From Dipteris shenzhenensis (Eukaryota > Polypodiophyta > Polypodiopsida > Gleicheniales): a stretch of 64,000 bases of DNA. This document shows, one piece after another, positions 53,357-64,000 of this stretch; position 1 is the stretch's first letter, and every line of letters starts with the position of its first letter. The DNA lies in assembly GCA_047967505.1 (NCBI GenBank), contig CM106539.1; one strand, 5' to 3'. The position numbers and the translations under genes were made by a program. The notes under the pieces are model-generated. The model saw only the letters and a list, made by a program, of their open reading frames with translations, did not search any database and had not been told where the DNA came from.

Positions 53357-53621
53357 CTGCAAAACTCGCAAATAGTATCAGCAGACATCGTGCCACCGAA
53401 GTAAAGCAACAAATAATGAAAATGTACAATTGCACTCGTTAGCCGAAACCGAACAACAAAGGCTCTGTCTTATGTTTAATCATAATTAGAATGAAAAATT
53501 GGTGGCATTACGGACCTCCACACGGCCCGCAACAACTACAGTATCAAAACTTTGTTAGGTGTCATAACTCAATTGGGCCGGATATTGTCTTTGCAAATCC
53601 ATTTCGACTCGATAAGGTATG

Positions 53622-53656
<35 letters not shown>

Positions 53657-53701
53657 GAGCTGGAATAATCTACTTTTCAGAAAAACTCTCAAGTGCCACA
53701 C
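53357..53701 (-). other. intron 1 of the SGTA-like gene, with GA/CT microsatellite
   Basis: 345 bp, GTGTGG donor and TTTTGCAG acceptor on the minus strand. It contains (CT)n on the plus strand at about 53624-53653, close to the donor. Confidence 0.75.
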
Positions 53702-53774
53702 CTGAGTTTAGAAACCGAAGGAACGCGAGAACGATCCGTCTGGCAAGAGGCGAATCGGTACGCAGGTTTGGCAT
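53702..53774 (-). CDS. SGTA: SGTA-like co-chaperone, coding exon 1
   Basis: ATG at 53774-53772 on the minus strand starts MPNLRTDSPLARRIVLAF and ends LRFLNS plus one base before CAG|GTGTGG. Spliced to 53356 it restores FLNS-VEVVPGVDSE, the continuous first helix region of SGTA. TDSPL.RRIV.AFL.FL is the plant-type start of this family, which supports both the start codon and the splice. The exon is 73 bp, too short to stand out as an open frame, and was found by looking for the missing N-terminus of exon 2. The promoter would lie at coordinates above 53775; no clear TATA box was picked out. Confidence 0.85.
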
Positions 53775-56700
53775 CTTGGGATTTCGCCTTGATCCAATCT
53801 GCAATCTGTATGAGCAACCAATCCAGTGTGCAATTCTATGCTTGTATCGTAAGCTTTTTCTTGTCGTTTGCTTTGCAATTTAGCAACGTTGTCTTGTTTT
53901 ACTTTGATTAGGTAAACGTGTGGTTAAAAAAAATTCCCTAGTCAAGGGTCTCGCACAAATAGATAAAAATTGCAATGTTGTGATTAACTAGATTTGCGGC
54001 ACGCACGTAAATAACTACTAACTCGAAGCTAAACTTGAATCCTTAGTAATTTATATTTTTTAAAGAAAAAAAGAGAATGAGTAAAATGGTAGACATCGAC
54101 GTGACACGAGGTTCATTAGGACCCGATCTTCCCTGCAAATGTCAGGGGTGGTGATTTATTATTGATTTCATAATGTCCATAGTTTGGAAGCTGAAGTCCA
54201 ACAAATACATGAATAAGGCGATACAACAACTGATCCTCGTTGAAGTCTATACAATATTGTTACATAGACTACAACCATATGAATAAAGGTGTCATCATCC
54301 TTCGATCTTGCATCCATCTTGGATTTCCTTGCTCCCTCGCATTGATAACATGCAGTAAAAGAGGAATGTTGTAAGAATTCAGATTGAAAGCAAGCAATTT
54401 TGAATGGACGAGCAATTGAAAATATTTATTGGATAATATATAATATATAATTACTATAACCACACATAGTGTGGGCAGGGAGGTGGCGCTCTTCCTTCCC
54501 TAAAGAGTTATAATCCGAGGGAACAGGCCCTTCCCTGGGGGTGCCAAGATAACGCCGAGAATATAAACGCCGAGATAAGTCTTGCGAATGGATAAGATAC
54601 TGGCATATTACCTAAATGTTAATAGTCATAATCGTAGTCGAATGCTAGTAAAATCACTACGAGCACCGTGCTAGGTGAAATTTAATTTCTCGTCGTCTTT
54701 TGGTGATTTCATGGTCGTCCCATTTCTCTTATAGATCATAATTATGATTTTATAGACCACCACACATGCCACCAATCGGTTGTAATGCCTGCAAACCACC
54801 AATCCAACAATCTGATTAAACTATAGGCTGATGTCAATAGTCACATTTGTATTTCAACTTGACAAATCAGCATCTTGCATGCCCTTGCTTGTGCGAAATT
54901 CTACTTTTTTGACACAAGAAGAGTAGAAAAACCTATGTTCTATTAAGTTGCTATCGCCCTGTATTAAGCAAGGGAGGGGGTGATGGAGAATGGATTTTGG
55001 GAAACTCATAAGAGAATGAGAGGAAGCATGTGGGGGAGAAGAAGAAGAAAAAGCAGCAACAACTATGGCAAACATAGAAGCTTGGTGGCTATGGTGGACA
55101 GAGAAAGCTCCAAAGCTTAATGGCTATGGTGGCAGGCAAAACCTTCGAAGTGGGTTGATGGATAAGAAGAGAGACCATGGCTCAGCACCTGTGGTGCTGT
55201 TGTTATTGTTGTTGATGTTCCTACCCATCTCCTCTATCTCCGAGTGCCATTCTGATTGCCTTTATATTCTCAAGTCTTTTGCCATTGCCTGATACCTACA
55301 TTCCCTTTTGATTGATAGCCTTGCTTCCTTGTTTCTTGGTTGCTTTTCCTCTCCATCTTCATCGTTTGCCTCATCGTGTCCCTCACGATGTCGCATAGAG
55401 CCACTTTGCCCACGGGTTCTCTCTTCTTGGCTAGCCTCAAATATCCCAAGGTCTCTTTGAGCTTCCCAGGAAATCAAAGGGCTTGGCTAGGGCAACCACC
55501 AGCCCAAGCCTTTGTCCACACTATCAATTGAAAGCATGCACCAAACTCCCCAGTGTCACCTCCACATTCAACAACCCATCACTCCACCCCAGTAGCCACC
55601 CTCGTCCCCAATCTAAAGGGCAAAAACTAGAAATGCTGGCCTCAAACTTCTATATCATTGAGCTCTCATGCACTCGCGCTCCGAGCCATCGCCCATAGCT
55701 TGACATATGTAAGATCGTGATTGCCGTTGTTTCTGTTCCGGCTCCAAGACACCCTAAAGAGACACACGATTCAAAGGCATGAGTTAGCGAGCATTCACCC
55801 AGAAGCATCCCCCCCAAACAGTCCCGTTCCCTGTAGCCTCCTCCCCTAGTCCAACAGTAGAACAACAATCCTTGCAATTGTCCTCTTCGATATTCAAATT
55901 CATGACAAACACTACCAACTGTCACACAGGACAAACAAAAGAGTCATGCAAGCTCAATTCTGATTGAGATGCGAGAGGGATAATCATCCTTCGGAGTCAA
56001 GGCACTGAAGGCTGGCTGATAATAGCATGATTCGTGTGCTTTTGATGGCAATCCGCAGGGGCCAGTAAGTGGTGAGCACAGCAATGGCGCCATGGCTAGC
56101 TTTGTGCTATCTCTCTATGAGGTACTTCCATATGGGAAAAACAATCGATTCAATGCAACAATTCTTCCCTTGAATTTTCACAGCTTGGGACATCTACCAT
56201 TCGCAATGGTGATTGATGAATTTTCACAGCTCGGGAATTGGTCGTGTGCAATGGTGATTATTTTGTATAAAACTTAGACACAACAACAGCAAACATTGTG
56301 GACATCGAGTAGGATGAGATAACATAAATCCTCCCTGCCATCAGTCTGCACTCAAAGAAGCCCTTTGGCACTTCATCTTTCCCACTTTGTCTACATTGCT
56401 ACCATCTCCCTTGGTTCACGAATGCTGTGTTAGATCGCCAATAAAATTAAGGACTCCAACACTAAGCTCATGATTACCATCCCCGACCGAATGGAAAAAA
56501 GGAGCGGGTTTCCCACTATAATTCTCATTAGTGGCACCTTGAATCAGAAGATGTGCATTTGTAGGACATATATAGATGCACTACTTTACTCTTCTAGAAT
56601 GACGTTTGATGGAGGCTAGCCTAGAGTGGAACATACAATGGAAGTAACTAAGATGAGGATGCAAGTGGAGGAGCTAATTGTAAGAATCTACAATTCCATC

Positions 56701-57289
56701 ATGGGCCACTTAGACGTGATGTATACCCCGAGCTTGCACCCGCACATAGCATCGATGATGAATCGAGGGAAGGGCATGGCATGGGGGACATTAACCTGGT
56801 CGAAGAAAGGATGATGGCTGACAAGAGCATCTTTGAGGCGCTTGAAGGGCATCAAGATCTCCTGTCGTGAGTAGATTCAGGCAGCACAGACGGCTCTCGA
56901 TTGTTGAGTCTCTTTTATTTTTTTGAGTTTGGAAGGAGCATGGAATTGCCCAAATTTAGATTGTTGCCTACTAACATGATGCACTCGGAGCTCGCCTCTC
57001 TAGGACAGCGAGCACACACACGATTGCTTCTCGCCTATATATTTGTCGTGAGACATAATCATTTGTTGCAATTGCGACAGCAGGCACAAAGAGGATTGTA
57101 GATCATCTTATGAAAGTGAGCTGATGCTTAAATACACCACTTGTAATGAAGGCATGCTCGTTGGAATGGAGCCCATAAGTTAACTTTTGGAGAGATCTAC
57201 AGAGAAGCGAGATGGGAGAGGACAGAGATAGAAGCTATGTTATGTACCATGTTCGAACTAAGATCCAAACTTTCCAACTGAGATAGTGT
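53775..57289. other. SGTA upstream region and unrecognised DNA
   Basis: AT-rich. 55065-55292 encodes a 75-residue frame with a hydrophobic LLLLLLLMFLPISS run that looks signal-peptide-like but matches nothing I know. Small direct repeats: GCTATGGTGG words at 55085-55135, and TTTTCACAGCT(T/C)GGGA with CAATGGTGATT at 56175-56255. No TE ends or other gene were recognised. Confidence 0.4.
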
Positions 57290-57620
57290 ACCTTGGAAGA
57301 TGATGGTAGATGAAGCACGATGGAAGTTCCTACCGGCGTGAGAAGGCATATTCTTTTGTTTGTTGGAAAGGAGCCATATATATCATTGTTGGAGAGGTCC
57401 AACAGTTGTAGATGAATGGAATTGGAGAAGCAAGAGGGGATTTGACTAGTGATGCCATAGCCTCTTGCTGATAGATTAGTGAGATCCTCAAGTCCAGAGC
57501 TGTTAGCTGCCACAAAGAAGATGCAAGATTCACAAGCTGGGAGGCCGGGAATAAAGAATTGCGGGAGAGATTCAAAGATTAGAGATTTGGGAACAAGCTG
57601 AGTAGTCCTTAGTAAAGCAA
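57290..57620 (-). pseudogene. LRR receptor-type gene fragment
   Basis: Minus-strand reading from about 57590: ESLPQFFIPGLPACESC, NSSGLEDLTNLSARGYGITS, QIPSCFSNSIHLQLLDLSNN, DIYGSFPTNKRI. The LTNL..L....I...IP......L..LDLSNN.I.G.FP pattern is that of plant extracellular leucine-rich repeats (receptor kinases or receptor-like proteins). After about two repeats the reading loses the pattern. No transmembrane or kinase part is nearby, so it is a fragment. Confidence 0.5.
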
Positions 57621-57767
57621 GAATTGAAGAAAAGCAAGACTCAAATTTAGAAGAGTGTTTGGCCCTTCATATCAATCCAAGATCAAAGGCCTATGATCAA
57701 ACACATGGCTCAAGGAGAGCTCAGAAAACCCAAACATCTCCTTAGGCTGCCTACCGTAAATAGTGTT

Positions 57768-58200
57768 CTAAAGTTTGGTCCACCCATGTATTTGAATCTA
57801 GAATTCAACTACTTTGATTAATGAGATACTTCAATTCAAATGATGCTAGATGCCCAAGCACTAGTCAAGTCTCTCATGGCCCCTCCAAGCCACAAAGAAA
57901 AGCACTTAGAACCATTAGTCTCACACAAATAGACCAGTACTTAAAGAAAATGAACTAGTCATGTGCACATGGCTGTTTGTAATAGAAAATTTGCAATCGA
58001 TGTCAAATAGTGTTAAAAGAGGTAATTAAGAGCTATATTGTTTTATTCATTACAAAATATTTTGCTCTTTTAGAAGACCATAAAGTTTAGGTCACCCATC
58101 TATTTGCTATAGAATTGAGCTACTTTGATTGATGAGCTACTTCAATTCAAATGATGGTAGTAGCCCATGCATCTGAGTTGCAATGCAAATTTTCTAAGTG
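57768..58200 (+). repeat. direct repeat, about 110 bp, spacing about 310 bp
   Basis: 57768-57880 and 58078-58190 share TAAAGTTT.GGTC.ACCCAT, CTACTTTGATT.ATGAG and ACTTCAATTCAAATGATG. Function unknown. Confidence 0.75.
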
Positions 58201-58466
58201 CTTGAAAGTTTGAGGGTCATGGCTTCTAGGTTTCAACCCATCAAAACTTGGAATAATAATTTAATTCTTGCATTGTTGTTGATAATGGACCCACATAATT
58301 AATAAATTTAAGCCATGACAAAGGTTTACTAGCACCGAATTCCCTTATTTGTAAACCAAGAATATAAAGCCCAAATATTAGCAACAATTGTAAGTCTAAG
58401 GAATACACTGATAACACATTAAGATAAATTGAAAAGGATAGACAAGAAATATGTCTAAAAAGCTCA

Positions 58467-59132
58467 ATGAAACCTGAGATCAGTCCTTTACTCAACCACA
58501 CACAAGCCAAAAGAGCAATTAGAAAACGTGAGAAGACATATCTGATTTTGGTGAATATGGTAACGGCTACTCAGCCAAACACTAAGCCTACACACCAAAA
58601 GTTTCTCTCTCAATTTTTTGATTGTTTCTTAGAGGATTTACCACCTGGACTACCATGTTCTCGACCTAAAGATCATAGGATAGAAATCCTATCGGGCAAT
58701 ACTCCACCTTGCAAAGCTCCGTATAGAGTCAACCAGCTAGAGCAAAAGGAAATTCAAAAGCAAGTGGAGGAATTGATAGAGAGAGGATTGATAAGACCCA
58801 GCAGTTCTCCTTATGGAGCACCTGTCTTATTAGTCAAAAAGAAAAATGGAACCTATCGAATGTGTATAGACTATCGTGCACTAAACGAAATCACAGTGAA
58901 GAACAAATATCCAATCCCTAGGATTCATGATCTTTTGGACAAATTGAAAGGGGCCAAGGTCTTCAGTAAGACTCCATTGATTGTTGATGAAGAAGAAATT
59001 CAAAAACCTGAATGCATTGTTGATCATCAACAAACCTCGACCCGAAAAGGAAATGTCTATACTAAATACTTGCTCAAATTTAAGAATCATACGAGAGATG
59101 ATGCTCAGTGGATGCCTGAGCAGTTCTTTTAA
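58467..59132 (+). pseudogene. gypsy pol deletion fusion: RT N-terminus joined in frame to chromodomain
   Basis: A single uninterrupted frame of 221 codons. Residues about 45-170 are the RT approach and first motifs ([66 protein letters not shown]). Where IDLKSGYHQ should follow, the sequence jumps to [20 protein letters not shown] and a chromodomain ([19 protein letters not shown]). About 2.3 kb of RT, RNase H and integrase are missing compared with gypsy B. No catalytic Asp pair remains. It could be a fossil or an expressed chromodomain protein; the frame alone cannot tell. Confidence 0.85.
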
Positions 59133-59204
59133 ACTTTTCTAGACCTCATTAGTTCCTATAATCAAACACGCAACTGAGGTCAGTTGCAATCCAATCAAGA
59201 GGGA

Positions 59205-59925
59205 TGTTACAAAAATTATATTTTTGATATACCTTGCTTTGGACTTTATTATTTTAGTCAAGTGTGACTATGGCAAAGTACTCCATAGGAGTGCACCAGA
59301 CGCCTGACTAGCTTGTGTTTTGCCATGCTAGATGGTCGATATTGTGGGTGATTCCATGTTAATACTGATGTCGCTAGTGTTATTGGTGTTGTGCTTGATT
59401 ATTATACTTTGAGCGCGGTTATGTTGGGATCGGTTGATTCGGTGATTCGTTCAATCGATTGTTAATAACTAATGTAATTGGTGGCTTGAGTACAAGTGAT
59501 GGAACTCATAGCGAGGATTGGAGTTAGTGCAAGGGTACCGATCGAGGTGTCACACAGCACATTTTATATGGCCATGGGCCAATTTTGTATTTGCTTTATT
59601 ATTGCAAGTTTGAGCAATATCTTTTGTAGTGGGGACATAATTCATTTTTGGGCCCTAAGATGGCTATGTAAAGCAAATCCCTCATTTTGGAAGAGAGGGA
59701 TAATTTTGGCTCGTTGGTGCTTTTATGAAATATCATAAATACTCTAGATGAGGAAGCATGAGCCACTCATCTAAGGGAGGGAGATTGTACTCAGTCTGCT
59801 GTCGCTTTCGTGGTGTGATTGTGTTCTTCTTCTCCAATTGATTAAGTGGTGAATTCGTGTGTGAAAAGAAATACCTTTTGGTTTCATTAGCTTTGCATCT
59901 TCTTTTGATTAGTATTCATGGTATG
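59205..59925 (+). repeat. probable 3' LTR of the fused gypsy copy
   Basis: A short purine run (AATCAAGAGGGA) ends at 59204 and TGTTACAAAAATTAT begins an LTR-like block. A TTCATGGTATGCTA stretch near 59917-59930 could be its end plus a mutated primer site. No second copy is present, so both ends are tentative. Confidence 0.35.
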
Positions 59926-61595
59926 CTATCTCCCCCATCTAGTGGTGAACCTCTATGCTTAGCTCCTCACTCAACATCATTGACACTACATCATTAAAGT
60001 TAAGATTATTAGAACCAATTCAAAATATTGTTACCAATTTTGCATACCTTGGTGGTAGACTAGATTGGAGAATTGTTTTAGCATCATCATCGCCGACTTT
60101 AGCACCCAATGCATGCAACTATTTCAGGATTGATTGCATGTTATTCAAATGTGAGCCCAAACTATCCAATTCTAGCACGTGCAACCCAAAGAGTTTCTAC
60201 TTTAGAACTATATTTAAATTTTTAGTATTCGACTTGAATAAAGCTTCTAGCATTGTCCCATTTTGCACTGAAGTCTTTGATACGTCCACATGATGGAAGT
60301 AATCAAATCCCAAAGCTGATCCAAGAAACCTTATTGCCTTCACATTCTTCAACTCCTACGTTGCTTTGACACAACACATGAATTTAATAGCTCAAAGTAT
60401 CTTACTGGTGAAGGAAGATACATTGCAATCCAAAAAGTAGAACCTCCGAGTTCAAAACCCTACAAATCCAATGTTTCTTAGAATTAAAAATATTAATTGT
60501 CCTTGCTTCTTGGAAAATCATATGGCTAATCAACTGCTTGTTATTGTAAATGACCTATACTACTTAAAAAGCCACAAATGTGATCACCAAGACTAGTGCT
60601 AATTTCAACTCAAATTGGATGCTCAATATTATGTGTGGTAGCTACACTTATGTGTATTATTAATTTTTCAAGCCTTCCCCTGTGTGGGTGGTCACTTTTC
60701 TTTTGGTTTGGTCATTTTTTAGTTTTCAATTTGGCCCTATGTAGGCAATTTCTCTTACACTGCTTGATGCTCTTTTATTTTGGTCATTGTATGTACTGTC
60801 CTCTCCTCATATGAAAGGGGGGTTGTTGGGGCTGATCCTCATTGTGGACTCTTCCAAGGATGCGTTATGTGCCCTAACGTTTGGAGAGGCCCATAATAAT
60901 TGGAGGCAATATAACTTAGCCATGCAACATGGCTACTCCATGGAATGTCATCGTGAACATGTGGTGCATACAATCATGTGTGATTGACCCATGAGGATGA
61001 AGCAATTTTGTGACTTTAAGAGCCTTGATGGTGCTTAGAGGTCTCTTTATATTGCCATGGTGACAAGGTGGGTAATTCTTTCATGAAAGTTGACTTTTGA
61101 GCTTTTTTTATGAGCATCTAGTTTGCTAGGCCCTCTTGGGTGGCTTATAACATGTGGTGGAGTCTTTTACACTTTGTGTTAAGTTGATTATCCTCAAATA
61201 ATAGTCTTATGTCCTGAGTCTTGTGTATCAATAGAGGTGAACCAGAGTCCAAGTCCAATAAACATGACTTTTAGTCTCTCTCTTATGTCGATTCTCATTT
61301 GTCCTCAAAGGTTGTGTAAAGAGAGATGGAGCAATCCATTTGTTTTTTGTTTATATCACTAAGATGCCAACATTTTTATCATTTCTTGTGGATGGATTTC
61401 CTCAATGCATCCAATGAACCTTGTGTTTAATAATCTATCAGCTAGCCTCCTTGGAACACATTTGGTCAATACACTTTAATCTTACAGATGGTCGCAAAAG
61501 CGGGACATTATGTAACTTTTGGTTTGGATTTTTCATAGAAACTATGAGCTAAGTTTATTTTATCTATATGGCCTTTCAATAAGAAGTCAACAAAC
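59926..61595. other. unrecognised; possible copia LTR start at 60824
   Basis: AT-rich with no named domain. At 60813-60823 GAAAGGGGGGT precedes TGTTGGGGCTGATCC, a polypurine tract plus TGTTGG LTR start of the same form as at 11170-11190. The downstream end was not located. Confidence 0.35.
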
Positions 61596-61601
61596 CACCT
61601 A

Positions 61602-61715
61602 AATGCTTCATCAATTGAACACATAGGGAATAAAAGTAGCTTTATGACATGCAACTTGAATGCTTCATCAATTTAACTCATAGGGAATGACAATAGCTTG
61701 ATGACATCCAACTTG
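61602..61715 (+). repeat. tandem duplication, 57-bp unit
   Basis: 61602-61658 and 61659-61715 share AATGCTTCATCAATT, CATAGGGAAT and TATGACAT.CAACTTG / TGATGACATCCAACTTG. Confidence 0.8.
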
Positions 61716-62432
61716 ATAGGTAGTGTCAAACAAGTGCAATAATTGGGCTAGCTTGTCCTTGCCAGTGTACTTTGGTTGGAAAAGTTACCACCCATCCATG
61801 CGCATCAAGTATTTTTGCCACTATTAGAGTTCAACATGTTCTCATGCTCATGCTCATGCTCTATGTCTAGCATTTGTTTCTCTTATCTTTCTTGAAGTCT
61901 CAAGTCATGATTATGCTCTATATCTACCTCTTCTCTTTCCTCATGTCTCAGGACATGACCTTCCATTTCATCCAGTCCTATAAGGGATGGCAATTCTTGT
62001 GCATCTCACAAGGAAGCTTTTGGATTTCAAAATTACGTAGGCTCTAAGATGTTATGAGGAACATTGGCAATGGAATGAGATGGATGTAGTAGTACAGATA
62101 GTAGCAATGTTGGTGATGGTGGCAATGGAAAAAATGGTGGTAGTGGTAAAAATGGTAGTAGTAGTGGGAGGGATGGCATAAAATGATAGCAACTACACAA
62201 ATGATTGAGAATGATGACATAGAAGGAGTTTTTATAAACATTAGTCAAGATATACATATATACATGTAAATCTATGTGTGGGACATGCAAAAGCAATTGA
62301 AAAAGGCATCTCCAACACCAAGTAATCATAGGATAGGCTTTCCCAAGCTAAGCAAGGTGTAATACAATGCATAACAAAATTGAACCACACAAGTTGTAAC
62401 TTATTATCATACTCAGAACTTGCCAAATCATA
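61716..62432. other. no gene seen; GGT/GTA-rich stretch at 62095-62175
   Basis: Trinucleotide-like GGTGATGGTGGCAATGG and GGTAGTAGTAGTGG words at 62095-62175. Nothing else recognised. Confidence 0.45.
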
Positions 62433-62530
62433 AGTATGTATGTATATGTATATCTATGTGTATGTGTATGTGTATGTGTATCTATATATATATATACATA
62501 CATACATGTGTGTGTGTGCGTGTGTGTGTG

Positions 62531-62562
<32 letters not shown>
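62433..62562. repeat. compound TA/TG/TATG microsatellite
   Basis: About 130 bp of GTATGT, TATGTG, TATATA, CATACA and TG runs. Confidence 0.95.
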
Positions 62563-62563
<1 letters not shown>

Positions 62564-64000
62564 AGCATTGTAATTTTGGAAACTTCATGGATCCCACAAA
62601 ATTGCTATATAAAAATGTGGATTTCTAGCCATGCATTAAGTGCAATTTGTGCTAGTGCTAGCCATAAAATTGTATTTTCCCTAATGTCATGCTAAACCAA
62701 TGTTTGTAAGAACTCTCAAATCCCAAAGTGTGATCACGAGTAGAGAAAACCCTTGCACATACAAAAAAATTGCAAATTGCAAATCTCGTAGATTATTTTT
62801 TGCAAATCACTAGTAGAGTCACCTTGGCATGTACAAAATAAATAAATTGCAAATCTACTAGAGAACAAATTCATCACACATGCTTCCATCCCAATTAGAG
62901 CCATGTTATTACAGAACTCAGCTAATGGGGAAAATAAGCTTCATAACGATTTGTGATTATTATCTTTATTGCCTCATTTAAGCATTCAACAATATCGTTC
63001 TAGGGGGCTAAAGAGTGGTACTAAAAGTGTAAAAAGAAGAATCGCCAACTCAATCATTGCAAAAAAATAATGCAAATTAAAATAGGTATAAACACTCTAA
63101 AAATCCTTTTAAAAAAATAAAAAAATAATTCACTTTAAGAAATATCATAAATTAAAGTTATTCTTGAATGAATCCCATCATAAGGACATAACCAATGTAG
63201 AACTATAGTCAACATTATTGTAATGAAACTGATTATAAGGACAAAAGCCAACATAAAAAGCCCACAAAATTCCTGATCATTAATCTGTAGGTGATATGCC
63301 AATCAAATCAAAGAAAGTATTGCTTGGATCCTTCAATGAGAGGATGAAATATTTCATAATGTATTGAAGTCCAATAGAGTAATATGCCTTTGAATAAACC
63401 TTTTCAATTGTGTGAGTTCAAGTCTTTCATTATAGAATAAAATAATTCAAAGCTATATTCTGAATTTTAAAAAGTAACCCATCATATCCTTAAGGCTCGA
63501 AGCTAATTTAAGTAAATCAAAACAATTTTTAATCAAAGAACCCCATAATATAGATGAGCAAGGATCATCATCCATAAGGAGCTAGAAGTAACAACTTTGA
63601 AAGATCAAATGAATCAAGATGGTAAGAGTGTTTCGCAAAGCAATACTATCATTCCAAAATGACTTAGTTGAGATCTTGTTAAGGAAGTCTAACAAATATT
63701 ATTATTTTAATAGATGGTGTTTTCCAAAAAAACATTGGCAAAAAAAAAAAAAGTATAAACAAGAGAACACAAATGCTCAAACACATTGCCTCTATGGTAT
63801 GGCATATTGGCCAAGGAGGGGGTACCTTTTCGTCCTTTAAAACGCCAATGAGAAAATAAGTTCTTAAACTAATAAACCTATATATGTGTTCTCACAATAG
63901 GGAAGCATGTCTAAGGGGAGGTTTTATATTTTGTGGAGGTATCATCAAAGGCCAAAGGCCACCGGTGTGAGGTGCAAGAAGTGCTTAAATCTTGTAGCTA
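62563..64000. other. AT-rich DNA, no gene recognised
   Basis: Repeated TTGCAAATT/AATTTGC words at 62770-62855 and A-runs at 63060, 63110 and 63740. No coding, LTR or RNA-gene signal was seen. Confidence 0.4.

Noticed and set aside
55065-55292. Small secreted peptide gene (hydrophobic LLLLLLLM run)
   Set aside because: The hydrophobic stretch is internal, preceded by 42 polar residues, and derives partly from a GTTGTT repeat. No family is recognised.
62348-62695. Open frames over the TG/TA microsatellite
   Set aside because: Cys-Val and Thr-His strings are translations of simple repeats.

Overview
The window is plant nuclear DNA from a large, repeat-bloated genome. It is built almost entirely of LTR retrotransposons (Ty1/copia and Ty3/gypsy chromoviruses), non-LTR LINEs and hairpin-forming DNA elements, many nested inside one another. 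The initiator-Met-tRNA primer sites, the L1 LINE with a C-terminal zinc-binding RT domain, the chromodomain gypsy elements and one host gene (an SGTA-like co-chaperone whose N-terminus reads like the land-plant family) all point to a land plant. The lineage cannot be fixed from sequence alone; a seed-free plant or gymnosperm-like genome with very large TE-filled introns would fit. I saw no rRNA, tRNA, CRISPR or bacterial features.

Layout. 1-2882: 3' part of a decayed gypsy chromovirus. 2958-4045: decayed RTE-like LINE. 4068-4664: copia 3' end and LTR. 4700-5190: antisense copia remnant. 5193-11408: a nearly intact copia element with identical 228-bp LTRs, a TATTT target duplication and one nonsense codon in gag-pol. 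11414-15522: poorly recognisable DNA with a microsatellite and CTAA-rich tracts. 15523-30015: a tandem/recombined gypsy family (LTR - gag part - LTR - gag part - LTR fragment). One of its LTRs holds a LINE 3' end that itself carries a 1.55-kb Mutator-like fold-back element (9-bp TSD). Its second gag copy is split by a full-length 7.3-kb L1-type LINE (14-bp TSD). 30288-33249: another gypsy remnant whose second LTR contains a 1.1-kb solo LTR (TSD GTTAA).

34339-38922: a copia element (TSD AACAT) containing two nested members of the same solo-LTR family. 39446-50610: a gypsy element (TSD TTCAT) whose 5' LTR was hit by a young gypsy element at 40092-47211 (TSD CTCTA). That inner element has lost gag, carries a duplicated chromodomain in its place, and has Lys at the integrase catalytic Glu position. 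51487-52631: a small fold-back MITE split by a LINE 3' fragment. 53112-53774 (minus strand): the first two coding exons of the SGTA-like gene. Their splice sites join in frame, and the gene's next exons were not found, so much of the window to the left may be its second intron. 57290-57620: LRR receptor-type pseudogene. 58467-59132: an in-frame RT-chromodomain deletion fusion of a gypsy pol. The rest to 64000 is AT-rich with microsatellites and no recognised gene.

The elements do not form a pathway; the story is insertion order. Target duplications and reading continuity across insertions let most layers be ordered: the young copia at 5193, the inner gypsy at 40092, the L1 at 22330, and the solo LTRs at 32048 and 34768 sit inside older, decayed hosts. 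Several recent lesions are C-to-T-type changes (CAG to TAG, probable CAA to TAA, GAA to AAA), as expected for methylated, silenced plant transposons.
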